A stretch of DNA of 39,466 nt from Sphingobacteriia bacterium (lineage in GTDB: Bacteria; Bacteroidota; Bacteroidia; Bacteroidales; UBA7960), in the NCBI GenBank assembly GCA_011390785.1, contig JAABRR010000038.1, forward strand, positions 1 to 39,466, read 5' to 3'. Shown in pieces: positions 1-9,448 of this stretch. The number at the start of each line of letters is the position of its first letter. Position 1 is the first letter of the stretch. The notes below the pieces were generated by a model, which was given only the letters and a program-made list of their open reading frames with translations, had not been told where the DNA came from and made no database searches. The translations under genes and the position numbers were made by a program.

Positions 1-1121
1 TTGTTTATAGAGATACCTGCACCAGTGTGATAGAAGTTTCCATTTGGAAGTGGTGCAACTTGGTTAGCGCTACCTTTTTGAGCCACATCAATCACTACGG
101 GATCTCCGAAAGATATGGGATCCCCTGGAGCGCTATTGATAAGCCATTTTACAATACGTGCAGGAGAAGGGCCATTTGATTCAGCAGCGTAAATTGCAAG
201 TGATCCATTATCCTTACTACCAACAACGGTAAATTTATCTCCTATCCTTGTTGATGTGAAGATTGTTGAAAAATCAAAATCGAGAACATTAACGGGTTCA
301 ACGAGTGGATCAGTTGAAACGTGATAAACTTTAAAATTATCACCAACCCCCAGGATGCCGTTGGCTGCAAAAATATCTCCATCTGCGCTAACTTCCACGT
401 CGTTTATATTTCTCCATCCCCCTGTTATTCCAGTAGTATTCAGGTTTCCGGTTTTTACTCCGGTAAATCGATCAACTACTTCTATTACATTGGGTTTTCC
501 AAAATACAAATTATTAGCATCAGCAGCAAAGCTTCTGAAGTCAGAAAACCATGCTGCATCTCCCAGGTTGGCGTTAGCATTCGAGAATTCGAATAAGGTT
601 GCGTAATCAGGTAATTCACCTTCCAGTAGGATATTTCTGAATCTTACACCCCTACCATCAGCGGAAACCCGAGAAAAACGAAATTTCACATTGGATGCAT
701 CCGCAGTAATACTAAAAGGCCCACCTGTAATATATGTACTGCTTGATGGGGTGGCACTGGTAAAGGTTTCATGGTTCCAAGAAATGCCTCCATCATTTGA
801 TACTTCAATAAACAAAGGGTGAGCATCGCCGGAGCCATAAGTTGCAACATCAACGTTAAGAGTTATGTTGTTGTACAAGGAAAGATCATATTCCATCGTC
901 TCAACATAATCACCTGCATCATCTACCAATAAATACCCTCCGGTAGAAGTTTGGACTATGCCGTCCAGTCCGCCTGAATTAACTCCCGTCCATCCATCCG
1001 GTAATTCAGTGAAAGTAGGAACAGCCTCTTCAAAAATTGTTGTTTGTGCCCATCCAATAGATACATAAAAGACCAGCACAAAAAATAAAGCTACTGCTTT
1101 ACTAAAAGTATTGTTTTTCAT
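1..1121 (-). CDS. Secreted beta-rich protein, N-terminal part (runs off left edge)
   Basis: An open frame runs without a stop from an ATG at 1119-1121 (minus strand) to the window edge, giving at least 373 residues. It begins with a clear signal peptide: Lys-containing N-terminus, hydrophobic core (VALFFVLVFYVSIGWA) and likely cleavage before QTT. Residues about 35-165 look like a jelly-roll 'choice-of-anchor' domain, with phrases such as TELPDGWTG, YVETMEYDLSLYNN and VSNDGGISWN. After about residue 170 short repeating beta-type segments (AADANNLYFG, VEVSADGDIFAANG) suggest a propeller-like domain, possibly of the DUF4623 kind; that name is from memory. The protein is probably exported to the surface and may end in a type IX secretion signal outside the window. 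Substrate and function are unknown. No partner gene lies to its right. Confidence 0.8.
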   Translation of the reverse strand, partial: MKNNTFSKAVALFFVLVFYVSIGWAQTTIFEEAVPTFTELPDGWTGVNSGGLDGIVQTSTGGYLLVDDAGDYVETMEYDLSLYNNITLNVDVATYGSGDAHPLFIEVSNDGGISWNHETFTSATPSSSTYITGGPFSITADASNVKFRFSRVSADGRGVRFRNILLEGELPDYATLFEFSNANANLGDAAWFSDFRSFAADANNLYFGKPNVIEVVDRFTGVKTGNLNTTGITGGWRNINDVEVSADGDIFAANGILGVGDNFKVYHVSTDPLVEPVNVLDFDFSTIFTSTRIGDKFTVVGSKDNGSLAIYAAESNGPSPARIVKWLINSAPGDPISFGDPVVIDVAQKGSANQVAPLPNGNFYHTGAGISIN

Positions 1122-1609
1122 AAAAATTTAATTTGGTTTGTAAATGCAATTCTCTTCAAAAAAATTGTGATTAGGATTTGTGTTTGAAAGGTAATTTTTA
1201 GGGTGGGTGTTGTACTCTTCTCATGTGTCCTCCTTGTTTTGAAAATGGGTTAAACAATCTGAAGTTTGGTTATGCCTTAAAGTTGGGGAACTCTAAAGGC
1301 ATTGGTTTAGTTTTTTGGGTAATTAATATGAATAGACCTATGATTGGTCGGCATTGACTACGAATATAAGAAAAAATTTTAAAAAGTCCGTGCCCTTATT
1401 TTTTTTCTAAGGTAAAGAATTTATGAATAGGTCTTCATAAATTAATCATGTGTAAATAAATATAGCTTTAGGCTAAAAAATATATTTATCCAAAGCAATA
1501 AAAGTTAAAATAAATAATTCACCTAATTTTCGTTAATTTCTTTTATAATTTAAATTAGATGACCGAATAGGGGGTTTGGTAAAAATAAATTATTGATTAG
1601 AAGAATTAT
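1122..1609. other. Intergenic region with leader hairpin
   Basis: This 488-bp AT-rich gap lies between the stop of the oxidoreductase gene and the start of the secreted protein, both on the minus strand. It must hold the promoter and leader of the secreted-protein gene. I found no clean TAnnTTTG box on the minus strand and no open frame with coding character. The only clear structure is an imperfect inverted repeat at 1272-1284 and 1289-1302 around a GGGG loop. Confidence 0.6.
1272..1302 (-). promoter_or_regulatory. Hairpin in leader of the secreted-protein gene
   Basis: The arms ATGCCTTAAAGTT (1272-1284) and AACTCTAAAGGCAT (1289-1302) pair over about 12 bp with one bulge and a four-base loop. 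On the minus strand there is no T-run after it, so it is not an obvious terminator there. On the plus strand a T-rich stretch follows (about 1303-1316) but no plus-strand gene precedes it. It may be a leader RNA structure or an operator. Confidence 0.4.
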
Positions 1610-3490
1610 TCAGTGAGAAAATTCTCTAAGCGACTCATGAATTCCTTTATGAATGTCGTACCAGAAATTTAATGCGGCTTCATCCTGATCTTTATCGAAC
1701 ATAGCTACCCATTTCTTAAGTTCAGGGTTTACATCCCCTGCATTTAACTGCTTTTTTAAAAAGGTATGAACATATTCAATATTTCTTTTGCTTTCCCAAA
1801 AAACCGATGCATTGCGACTGTTTATTCTGCTCGCAGTAATAGATATTGTGCGTAAAAATTTTTCCTTATGCCCGAATAATTTATCAATAATTTCTGGCAT
1901 TATATCTTCGGCCCATGTCCGGTGAAACCTACAGATTCCTGTATTATCAAGCATGAGTTCTTTGATCATTCTTTGGGCATTTTTGCGACCTAATTCACGG
2001 GGTGGGATGAAATCTTTTCCATAGTCGTTATAATACTTTCCCATTATACCCATCGGACTCAAAACTCCGGGTGTCCAGTATTGGTTGGGTACCATCCAGC
2101 CATGGCGGGCAAAAGCTGTATAAACAAATTTATCAAGCACTTCAATGCCCTTTTCCCGTGTTATTTTGCGTGCAAATTTTCTCGCCCCTTCCATCAAATT
2201 TACTTTGCTATTTTCACGTGCTATTTCATCAAGAAGTGTCATTGCAATATTCGCATTATGCATTGAATCTTCTATAAGATTAAAGGTTTCAAAGTCAAAA
2301 CGTGGTTTGTCAGTTAAACCCAGTTCTTTGGGTTTAATAAGGTTTTCGGCAACACATTCCATCAGCCATGCTAGCAGACCACCTACAGAAATGGCATCAA
2401 AACCAAGGGAATCTGCTTTCTGGTTGGTAAGCTCGGCAGCTCTCTGATCGAAAATACCACAAAGAGGTCCCATGGTTTGGTAGGGTTCGTAATCTTTTTT
2501 AAAATGGTTATTGAGTTTTTTACAAACTGCAGCACAGGGTTCTCCACAGGTCTTTTGTTGTTTGGGAATGATTGTTTCTTCGTTGAATTGCTTTAGATAA
2601 TGATTGATAATGAAGTCTTTATGGAGTTTTAGTCGTTGTTCATCTGTCCAATGGATGGTTTTGTAATTAAAGGCAATAATGTAATCCTGAATAGTGGTGA
2701 AGTTTACGCCAAATGTGCCTCCTGTGTTGAATGCCGGGTCGTAACGGTATTTTGTGGTTGTCTCCAGGTCTTTGGCTGAGAGTTTTTTCTGGTATCGGTC
2801 TTCGAACCAGGAGTCGGCTACCTTTCTATCGCGAAAATCTTCATCTACATAGGTTCCACCATAAATTACAGCCACTATTCCATGTTGTTGAAGAAGCTTC
2901 GTGCCAAATCCACCACGTCCTGCCCAGCAATCTACATAAGTAATCTCTCCCTTTCTAATAGGTGCTGATGCGATGGCGCCAAAATCGGTAAAAAGTGATG
3001 CAGGGCCAGTGGCCAGTATTCTGGGTTCATTTTTATATCTATGATTAAAAGTGTTATAGGTATGTTGCATCATTGAATAAACTCCTTTTCTATCTTTTTG
3101 CCAAATATCTGTACTATGAACCGGGAGTATTTCTACTTCAATTTCTTCGCCATGATTACGGTTTAAATAAATGATAGAATGATTTTGGGCTTTCCCGGTT
3201 ATAGAAACCATGTTAAGTCCCAGATTATCGAAAACCAGGCCTGCACCACCCATTGACGAAACAAAAAAGCCATGCCAGCAAGGACTAAAACCATTAAAAA
3301 TTAATCTGTTTGACCCAGGAAAGATACTACCGGCCAGTAAACCTGTTCCAATATTAAGGCTATTATGTTTTTTTGCCAGGTGAATACCCAGATCTATCGG
3401 CCCCCAGAAATTTCCAATTTCGTCTCTTCTTATTTTATAGAATCCATTGGACGCATCTATCATGAGGGTTTTTAGGTGAGATTTTGCCAT
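1610..3490 (-). CDS. GAPOR-like tungsten aldehyde:ferredoxin oxidoreductase
   Basis: This 626-residue protein belongs to the aldehyde:ferredoxin oxidoreductase (AOR) family of tungstopterin, [4Fe-4S] enzymes, which oxidise an aldehyde to an acid and reduce ferredoxin in the cytoplasm. Likely cluster ligands are Cys315, Cys319 and Cys323 (TCGEPCAAVC) plus Cys520 (DNTGICRFHR). The Cx3Cx3C spacing, the phrases PGSNRLIF and SSMGGAG (about 58-84), KYRYDPAFNTGGTFG (247-261), YEPYQTMGPLCG and CRFHR resemble, from memory, the glyceraldehyde-3-phosphate oxidoreductase (GAPOR) branch more than classical AOR. That branch turns glyceraldehyde-3-phosphate directly into 3-phosphoglycerate. The length fits the family. 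The gene stands alone, with no tungstate transporter or cofactor gene nearby. A -7-like box (TATCTTTG, minus strand, 3568-3575) lies upstream, just past the terminator of the foldase gene. Family is certain; the GAPOR substrate is inferred. Confidence 0.88.
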   Translation of the reverse strand: MAKSHLKTLMIDASNGFYKIRRDEIGNFWGPIDLGIHLAKKHNSLNIGTGLLAGSIFPGSNRLIFNGFSPCWHGFFVSSMGGAGLVFDNLGLNMVSITGKAQNHSIIYLNRNHGEEIEVEILPVHSTDIWQKDRKGVYSMMQHTYNTFNHRYKNEPRILATGPASLFTDFGAIASAPIRKGEITYVDCWAGRGGFGTKLLQQHGIVAVIYGGTYVDEDFRDRKVADSWFEDRYQKKLSAKDLETTTKYRYDPAFNTGGTFGVNFTTIQDYIIAFNYKTIHWTDEQRLKLHKDFIINHYLKQFNEETIIPKQQKTCGEPCAAVCKKLNNHFKKDYEPYQTMGPLCGIFDQRAAELTNQKADSLGFDAISVGGLLAWLMECVAENLIKPKELGLTDKPRFDFETFNLIEDSMHNANIAMTLLDEIARENSKVNLMEGARKFARKITREKGIEVLDKFVYTAFARHGWMVPNQYWTPGVLSPMGIMGKYYNDYGKDFIPPRELGRKNAQRMIKELMLDNTGICRFHRTWAEDIMPEIIDKLFGHKEKFLRTISITASRINSRNASVFWESKRNIEYVHTFLKKQLNAGDVNPELKKWVAMFDKDQDEAALNFWYDIHKGIHESLREFSH

Positions 3491-3572
3491 CGCCGTAAGT
3501 TTTTATTGCTGATTCATTGAATATTTCAGGAAATCAATGAATTAACTTTCATTTAACATGTTTGGATCAAAG

Positions 3573-3605
3573 ATAAAAAAAACCCATCTCGTTAAGAAAT
3601 GGGTT
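3573..3605 (-). terminator. Rho-independent terminator after the foldase gene
   Basis: On the minus strand AACCCAT (complement of 3599-3605) pairs with ATGGGTT (complement of 3581-3587) around an 11-base loop and is followed by a run of T (3575-3580). It ends the ppiD transcript about 55 bp after its stop. Confidence 0.85.
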
Positions 3606-3658
3606 TGAAAAACTTTCTATAGAAATCTTACAAATATTCTTTGCTATGTTCGTGCTGG

Positions 3659-5782
3659 TTAGTAAAACCTATGTCTGTTATCTTCAATTTCAGCACTTTC
3701 TCTCAGCGCTCTGAAAGCTTCATTGGGCACGCGGTTGCGAAATGTACTGATGAGTTGGTTCTGCTGTGCAGTAAGATTTTCGGGCATTACCGGAGGTTCC
3801 ATTGAATTAACTTCAACCAGAAAAACTCCTGAATTGCCTTTGATTGGATTTGAAAGGCTACCAGGTTCAAGAGCGAATACTGATCCTACTACGGCGGGTT
3901 CAGAACCAAAACCTTGCAAATTACTGGAGTTAAATCTGATGTTTTCAATAGTCTGCGAATTAAGGTTAAGCGCCTCTGCTTTTTCCTGAAGATTATTACC
4001 CTGAGCCTGATTAAATTCGTCGGTAATCATTTGTGCTTTTTTGTTATTAATAGCAATGGTCATTATGTCTTGGCGAATGTCATCAAGTGATGGTATACCT
4101 TCTTCTTTGACTTCGGCCACTCTGGCAACAACAAAACGTCCTTCCAGGTCAAAAATCTGGGAAATACTTCCTTTTTCTGTTCTTTCTGCAAAAGCCCATT
4201 GAATGATGCTACGTGGATTTTCAATACCTGCAATTGTATTATCCATGGGTTTTACGTTATCAATAATCCTCTTACTTAGGCCTTGTTCTTCAACCACAGC
4301 ATCAAAATCATCATTATCTCTCAAGGCAGATGAGAAAGCACTTGCTTCGCCAAAGACGCGTTGAAAAGTTCTGTTGCTATATTCGATATTTCTGGTCAGT
4401 TTGGCGATCTGTACTTTTTTGGTTGGTCTTGATTTTCCTGTAATGCGAATAACATGATAGCCAAATTCTGATTCAGCAATAGTAAAACTATTTACCGGAT
4501 TATCAATTACAGCTTCATTAAATGCGGGAACCATAGCCCCATCAGGGAACCATCCCAGATCGCCCTGGTTGGCAGCAGCAGATGGATCATCTGAGAACTG
4601 TTCTGCAAGTGAAGCAAACTGGCCTGGAGACCTTCGTACGACTGAAAGTATACTATCCGCTTTTTGCTTTGCCTGATCGCGTGTAAGAGTAGTTTGCGGT
4701 TGAGCTGAGCGTGAACCCGCGAAGGCAATTAATATATGTGATGCTTTCATGGAATCGGGTCTAAATTGAACATCTGCAAGTTTAGCCACCACAAAAGCTT
4801 CATTTTCAACATAAGGTCCAAAAGTGGTTCCTATTTCCGAATTAAACATCAGGCTATCAATAACAGGTGAAAGTTCGCCTGAACCAAAAAAAGCGGGGTT
4901 AAAACGCTCATCAGAATTGGCATTGATAAAAGTTTCAATATTTTGTGTTCGCTCGAGCTCAGTTTTTAGGTTTTCGGTTTCTTTTCTGATGGCTTCACGA
5001 TCATCTTCAGAAGGGAAAATAGGAAAAACAACATATTCAAGATCTCTTGCAGATTCTCTTTCGAATTTATGTTTTTGTTCGTTGTAGGTATTCCTGAGAT
5101 CTGTTTGGCTAACAACAACGAGACTATCAGCAATTTCTGAAAATCGTTTAACGATTAATGATGCGCTGGCAGTAGTATTTTTATCTTTATAATCTGCTTT
5201 TACCATTGCGTCAGGAATATAAAATCCTTTTCTGATCAGTGTATTGTATTTTGTTTCCCTTCTTTGATCTCTTATGTAATCTTCAAGCATGAACCACTGG
5301 CTTTGCATGGATGGGTCCATCGTATTAAGATTTTGCAAGAAATTGATAACTGTTTGAGGATCATAGGATCCGTCTTCGGGGTTGGTAAAAGATTGTAAAA
5401 CTGCAGGATGAGGATCGTTTCCAATAATAAGATCGGTGAGCTCATCGGGAGAAATTTTAATTCCCAGTTGTTCAAACTCTTTAGAGAGCAGGTTTTCACG
5501 AAGTAATTGATCCCAAACTTGTTGCCGAATCTGAAATGTTTCTCTAACGCCGGGATTCTGATTGCCGGTTTGATTGCGCCAGTTGTCAAGAGCCTGAGCT
5601 ACCCTTTCTTCAAATTCCTGATACATTATTTTTGTTTTGCCCACTTGCCCAACTTCGAGTGTTTGGGGGCCACCAGCAGGGCCATAGCCCAGAAAGTCTC
5701 CCAGAACAAATGCCGCAAGAGCAATACCAATAACGGCAATAAGCAATCCTGAATAACTTCTTATTTTTCCAATAACAGCCAT
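3659..5782 (-). CDS. PpiD/SurA-like membrane-anchored peptidylprolyl isomerase
   Basis: This 707-residue foldase has one N-terminal membrane anchor (about 12-32) and then a periplasmic body. Residues about 40-240 resemble the SurA/PpiD N-terminal chaperone domain. Residues 345-450 form a parvulin (PPIC-type) rotamase domain, with the landmarks KASHILI, FASLAEQFSDDPSA, GDLGWF and FGYHVIRITGK. A second divergent parvulin-like or chaperone segment follows to the C-terminus. The role is folding of exported and outer-membrane proteins. It is the last gene of an envelope block starting at coaX, 184 bp from the CNNM gene, with its own candidate -7 box (5831-5838) and a strong terminator after it. 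Length and layout match long Bacteroidota PpiD-like proteins, which usually carry no firm gene symbol. Confidence 0.9.
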   Translation of the reverse strand: MAVIGKIRSYSGLLIAVIGIALAAFVLGDFLGYGPAGGPQTLEVGQVGKTKIMYQEFEERVAQALDNWRNQTGNQNPGVRETFQIRQQVWDQLLRENLLSKEFEQLGIKISPDELTDLIIGNDPHPAVLQSFTNPEDGSYDPQTVINFLQNLNTMDPSMQSQWFMLEDYIRDQRRETKYNTLIRKGFYIPDAMVKADYKDKNTTASASLIVKRFSEIADSLVVVSQTDLRNTYNEQKHKFERESARDLEYVVFPIFPSEDDREAIRKETENLKTELERTQNIETFINANSDERFNPAFFGSGELSPVIDSLMFNSEIGTTFGPYVENEAFVVAKLADVQFRPDSMKASHILIAFAGSRSAQPQTTLTRDQAKQKADSILSVVRRSPGQFASLAEQFSDDPSAAANQGDLGWFPDGAMVPAFNEAVIDNPVNSFTIAESEFGYHVIRITGKSRPTKKVQIAKLTRNIEYSNRTFQRVFGEASAFSSALRDNDDFDAVVEEQGLSKRIIDNVKPMDNTIAGIENPRSIIQWAFAERTEKGSISQIFDLEGRFVVARVAEVKEEGIPSLDDIRQDIMTIAINNKKAQMITDEFNQAQGNNLQEKAEALNLNSQTIENIRFNSSNLQGFGSEPAVVGSVFALEPGSLSNPIKGNSGVFLVEVNSMEPPVMPENLTAQQNQLISTFRNRVPNEAFRALRESAEIEDNRHRFY

Positions 5783-5830
5783 AATATTATACTAATCTTA
5801 AATCTGATTTACTTGTTTTAAATTGAATTG

Positions 5831-5838
5831 CAAATGTA
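5831..5838 (-). promoter_or_regulatory. Candidate -7 box of the foldase gene
   Basis: The minus strand reads TACATTTG, a match to the Bacteroidota TAnnTTTG -7 element, 49 bp before the start codon. A TTTG that could serve as -33 lies only 16 bp further up (5855-5858), so the match is partial. Confidence 0.4.
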
Positions 5839-5966
5839 TAACAATTTTTAAAACCAAACTTTGTGGTTTTAAATTATTAAAAATAAAGTTCTGTGTGGTT
5901 TAATGATAAGATATACGGAGATTTTTTTTAAGATATTTTTCCTTTCTCCCTAATGATATTTGATGG

Positions 5967-7235
5967 TTAATCTTCTTTCAGAAATAAAAATACCTGTTCA
6001 ATTCTTTTTTCACTAACCTGGATTATTTTAAATGAGTAATTTTTTATGAATATTTCCTCATCTTTTAATGGTATGCTTTCGTGCTGATTGATGATTAATC
6101 CTCCCAGAGTTTCATATTCTTCAGATTCTGGCAAATTAAGATTATATTTTTCATTTAGATAATCGATTTCGAGTCTGGCGGAAAAAATGTATTCTTTTTC
6201 GCTTATTTGTTTTTCAATGAAGTTGTCGGTATCGTATTCGTCATCAATCTCGCCAAAAATCTCTTCCATAATATCTTCAATAGTAATTAATCCGGCGGTA
6301 CCTCCAAATTCATCAACTACGGCGGCAATGCTTTTTCTTTGTTGAATAAAGCTTTTCATGAGTTTGTTAACATGCATTGTTTCCGGAACCAACATAATAG
6401 GCCTGATTATACTTTTTATGCTTTTTGGTTTTTTAAAAAAGTCGAAGGCATGCACATATCCAACAATATTGTCAATGTCTTTTCTGAAAATCAAAATTTT
6501 AGATAATCCTTTTTCCGAAAATGTTTTTCTGTAACTTTCAAGGGATTCTTTTTCTTCAAGGGCTACAATTTCGGTTCGGGGTATCATACTTTCCCTCAGT
6601 TTTATTTCGGGAAACTCTATAGCATTTCGTAATATCTGCATTTCAATGCTTTCCTTTTGGTCAGTTGAACCGGTATCTGAAAACTCTTTCAGATAATTGT
6701 TGATGTCTACACTATCGAATGTTTTAGGTAAATGTGTCATTTTTACTTTAAGGATTTTTTGCAGAATGAAATCTGATATACCCAAAGTAATGAATACAAT
6801 AGGATAAAGGATAATGTATATAACATACGCGGGTATAGCCAAGACACCCAGTATTTTATTGGCATTGATGCGAAAAAGTGCTTTGGGCAGAAATTCTGCA
6901 AAAAGCAGGATAATGATGGAAGATACAATAGTTTGGGATATGAGGAAAATAAAATCGCTTTGAAGAGATTGGGGGAGAATGTTTTCAAGAAATATGCGTA
7001 ATTGAACAGCAATAAAGATACCGTAAATAACTAGAGCTATGTTATTTCCAACCAGCATGGCTGAAATAAAACCTGAATCAGACTTTGCAAATTTTGAGAT
7101 GATCTTTGCTGATAAGCCACCGCCTTTTTTATCGACTTCGACCTTTAGCTTGTTGGCAGAGATGTAGGCAATTTCCAATCCTGAAAAAAAAGCAGAGAAC
7201 GATAGGCTTATAATTATAATTGTCCAGATATCCAC
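5967..7235 (-). CDS. CNNM/CorC (HlyC/CorC) family membrane protein
   Basis: The 422-residue protein has the full CNNM/CorC layout. A DUF21 membrane domain spans about residues 1-165, with hydrophobic segments near 3-25, 58-80, 95-118 and 128-155. A CBS pair lies at about 205-325. It carries the hallmark VDEFGGTAGLITIEDIMEEI (308-327) followed by FGEIDDEYD, and a C-terminal CorC_HlyC transporter-associated domain at about 340-420. Family members are linked to Mg/Co transport and, as GldE in Flavobacterium, to gliding; neither role can be read from this sequence. It lies 82 bp after lptC in the same direction. A TATCTTTG box on the minus strand (7259-7266) may give it a separate start. Confidence 0.9.
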   Translation of the reverse strand: MDIWTIIIISLSFSAFFSGLEIAYISANKLKVEVDKKGGGLSAKIISKFAKSDSGFISAMLVGNNIALVIYGIFIAVQLRIFLENILPQSLQSDFIFLISQTIVSSIIILLFAEFLPKALFRINANKILGVLAIPAYVIYIILYPIVFITLGISDFILQKILKVKMTHLPKTFDSVDINNYLKEFSDTGSTDQKESIEMQILRNAIEFPEIKLRESMIPRTEIVALEEKESLESYRKTFSEKGLSKILIFRKDIDNIVGYVHAFDFFKKPKSIKSIIRPIMLVPETMHVNKLMKSFIQQRKSIAAVVDEFGGTAGLITIEDIMEEIFGEIDDEYDTDNFIEKQISEKEYIFSARLEIDYLNEKYNLNLPESEEYETLGGLIINQHESIPLKDEEIFIKNYSFKIIQVSEKRIEQVFLFLKED

Positions 7236-7317
7236 AATAAGTTTCTATTGATTTTATGCAAAGATAAACTAAAATACCCAAAAAAATATTTGTTACCTGA
7301 GCTGTTGTAGCATGAGT

Positions 7318-7920
7318 TTATTCAGCAATGCTATCGATTTGAATTTCCTGGCTTTCTTTATTTGTGTCGATATAAAAGGTCCCTGTAGGATTTTTTATCA
7401 CCCATGAAGTAAACCTATCATCTGATTCAAAGCCGTCTCCATAGAGTACTTCTTCCTGTGTCGTGATTTTTACAAATTTTTCAGTATATATCAAGGCGTT
7501 TTTCCTATCCCAGATCAATTGCTCGGTATTGAGTTTTTCTCCACTTTCAAGATTTTCAACAATAACATCGTTTCGGGCATCAATAAGTTCATCTTCTGAG
7601 TATTGGATAGCATAATTTGCTGAAATAAGAGAAGTTTCATTACGCAAGGAGTCATAAAAAATCATTTTAAAACCCCTGGGTAATTCCATGTAGGGTTTCT
7701 CTCCTTCAAATTTGAGCATTTCTTGTGCATCCATAATCATTTGCACTCTACCGTTGGTGCTGTATACGATCTGAAAATTTTCTGCTGTCTCAACGGGTTG
7801 ATTGGTGTCAATGGTAATGCTTTCAATTTTTTTTATATCGGGTTTACAAGAAAAAAGCATTGCCATCCCAAACAGGATAGCAATGCCTTTTTTTACATCA
7901 TATAAGGGATTAGATTTCAT
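7318..7920 (-). CDS. lptC: LptC, LPS-export periplasmic protein
   Basis: LptC is part of the Lpt bridge that carries lipopolysaccharide from the inner-membrane ABC transporter to LptA and the outer membrane. The 200-residue product starts with a hydrophobic segment ending in the lipobox-like LFSC (Cys25), which suggests a lipoprotein, as is usual for Bacteroidota LptC. The rest is beta-rich with the OstA-like pattern (FKMIFYDSLRNETSLISANY, GEKLNTEQLIWDR, VLYGDGFESDD). Its start codon follows the TPR gene's stop after one base, so the two are almost certainly co-translated. No lptA or lptB lies in the window. Confidence 0.88.
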   Translation of the reverse strand: MKSNPLYDVKKGIAILFGMAMLFSCKPDIKKIESITIDTNQPVETAENFQIVYSTNGRVQMIMDAQEMLKFEGEKPYMELPRGFKMIFYDSLRNETSLISANYAIQYSEDELIDARNDVIVENLESGEKLNTEQLIWDRKNALIYTEKFVKITTQEEVLYGDGFESDDRFTSWVIKNPTGTFYIDTNKESQEIQIDSIAE

Positions 7921-7921
7921 T

Positions 7922-9349
7922 TTATCTGGCCCTTACACGTGTAGTTTCGTTGATCCAGCAATCAACCCTGTAAGAGTTTCCTTCAGTTAACCCATGAAAG
8001 AAAATGAGTTCATTGTTTGGAAAATATTGCCTGTATGTATCTATCAATTGATTTGCCTTGTCGATAACGTCGTCATCAGAGTCAATATTTCTGGCTGTAA
8101 TGAACTTGTCAACGGCAGCCCAATAAGCAACAGATTTAGTTAAGTCATTATCGCCACACTGGCTGGCGGTAGATGCATACATCTCTCCAATTAGAAGAAA
8201 TGGACGTCCGTTATCTGGATCCAGTTCAGATGCCTGAAGAGCATAGGTTCTTGCCTGGTTGTATTGTCTTAGTTGCCTGAAACTAATTTCCGACATGAGC
8301 AACAGAGCAGTAAATTTATCATCATCGTCTTCGTATAGGTTAACTGCTTGCTGGAAATATTCGATGGCTTCGGTAAAATTTTGTGCCGTACTTTCCATTC
8401 TTCCCATAAGGTAAGCTGACTGCGCTGTTGGTTTTAACTGGTGAAGGCTTAGCGTGGTTTTATAATACAGATCAGAATCAGTACATCCGGCTTTGTTTAG
8501 CATAGAAGTAACTTTTTCAAGCAATTCTATGTCGCCGGGGTTTTGTTCGTATCGGGGAGTAAATAGCGTGATAATATTTTCACAGGTTGCATAAGGCTCA
8601 AACATAATATCTATATTAACCTTTGCAGGTTCAAAAAATCTTTTATCTCCCGGGTTGTTTTCCAGATTATGATCTATTATCGCCATTACCTTATCATAGG
8701 TATTGAGAATTTCACCCTGATCAGTAATGCCTGCTTCAACTAATCTAATGAGCGATTGCATATGGATTAGCAGTACATCGGCCTGCGATTCATCGCCTTC
8801 AAGTTCAATAGATTTTTTGGTTAAATCGTAAATTTCCACTGTGTTATTGGGCCTTAGCTGGAAAAGATCTACAGCTTTTCTTCCAAGAACCAAACCTTCC
8901 CTGGATTGAGATACTGTACCAAAATATTCAATACGTTTGTCATAAACCATCATAAGGGTATCAACCCAAGCATCTCTTTTTATAGGGTCGGTCTCTTGGG
9001 CGTATTGCATTTTTACCAATGTTGCCCCACGAATAAAGGTATTTTGGCTAGCCTGGGGACAATGCATAAAAACTTCTCTCCAGGGTTCATAGGCCATTTG
9101 TCTGTTTCCCTGATTGTAAAACTCCTGGTAAAGGGAAAGGTTTCTTATACATTTAATGCTATCTTCGGGAGTTTCTCCGAACCTGGGAATCATACTTTCA
9201 AGATTATCAGTGCTTTCGTCTGAATATTCTATATAGGTTTCAGCTTCAAGATCGTAAGTTGTCGCAGCTGTATTTTTGCTGGCCGTACAATTATATGCAA
9301 ATAACAAACTCAGAACAATTACTACTGGAAATAGTCTTAGTGTTTTCAT
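7922..9349 (-). CDS. Exported TPR protein of the coaX-lptC block
   Basis: This 475-residue protein has an N-terminal signal sequence (MKTLRLFPVVIVLSLLFAYN). A Cys follows at 21, but the -3 to -1 residues AYN are a poor lipobox, so lipidation is uncertain. The body is alpha-helical. Tetratricopeptide-like pairs are clearest around residues 290-420 (SAYLMGRMESTAQNFTEAIE, ALQASELDPDNGRPFLLIGE). It is likely periplasmic and works as a scaffold. It sits directly upstream of lptC with a one-base gap and downstream of the barrel gene, so a role linked to envelope or LPS assembly is a reasonable guess. The exact function is not known to me. Confidence 0.8.
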   Translation of the reverse strand: MKTLRLFPVVIVLSLLFAYNCTASKNTAATTYDLEAETYIEYSDESTDNLESMIPRFGETPEDSIKCIRNLSLYQEFYNQGNRQMAYEPWREVFMHCPQASQNTFIRGATLVKMQYAQETDPIKRDAWVDTLMMVYDKRIEYFGTVSQSREGLVLGRKAVDLFQLRPNNTVEIYDLTKKSIELEGDESQADVLLIHMQSLIRLVEAGITDQGEILNTYDKVMAIIDHNLENNPGDKRFFEPAKVNIDIMFEPYATCENIITLFTPRYEQNPGDIELLEKVTSMLNKAGCTDSDLYYKTTLSLHQLKPTAQSAYLMGRMESTAQNFTEAIEYFQQAVNLYEDDDDKFTALLLMSEISFRQLRQYNQARTYALQASELDPDNGRPFLLIGEMYASTASQCGDNDLTKSVAYWAAVDKFITARNIDSDDDVIDKANQLIDTYRQYFPNNELIFFHGLTEGNSYRVDCWINETTRVRAR

Positions 9350-9448
9350 TTTCTGTCTTTTTTAGTCTTAAAAGTAATACAATTTTAAAGAAAAAATACG
9401 GTGAAAGGTAGAATCAGTATTTGGTTTTGAATGTTTTTAAAAAAAGTC

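Noticed and set aside
321-606. Two plus-strand frames of 83-91 residues
   Set aside because: They are antisense to the partial secreted protein, which has a signal peptide and an unbroken frame of 373 codons.
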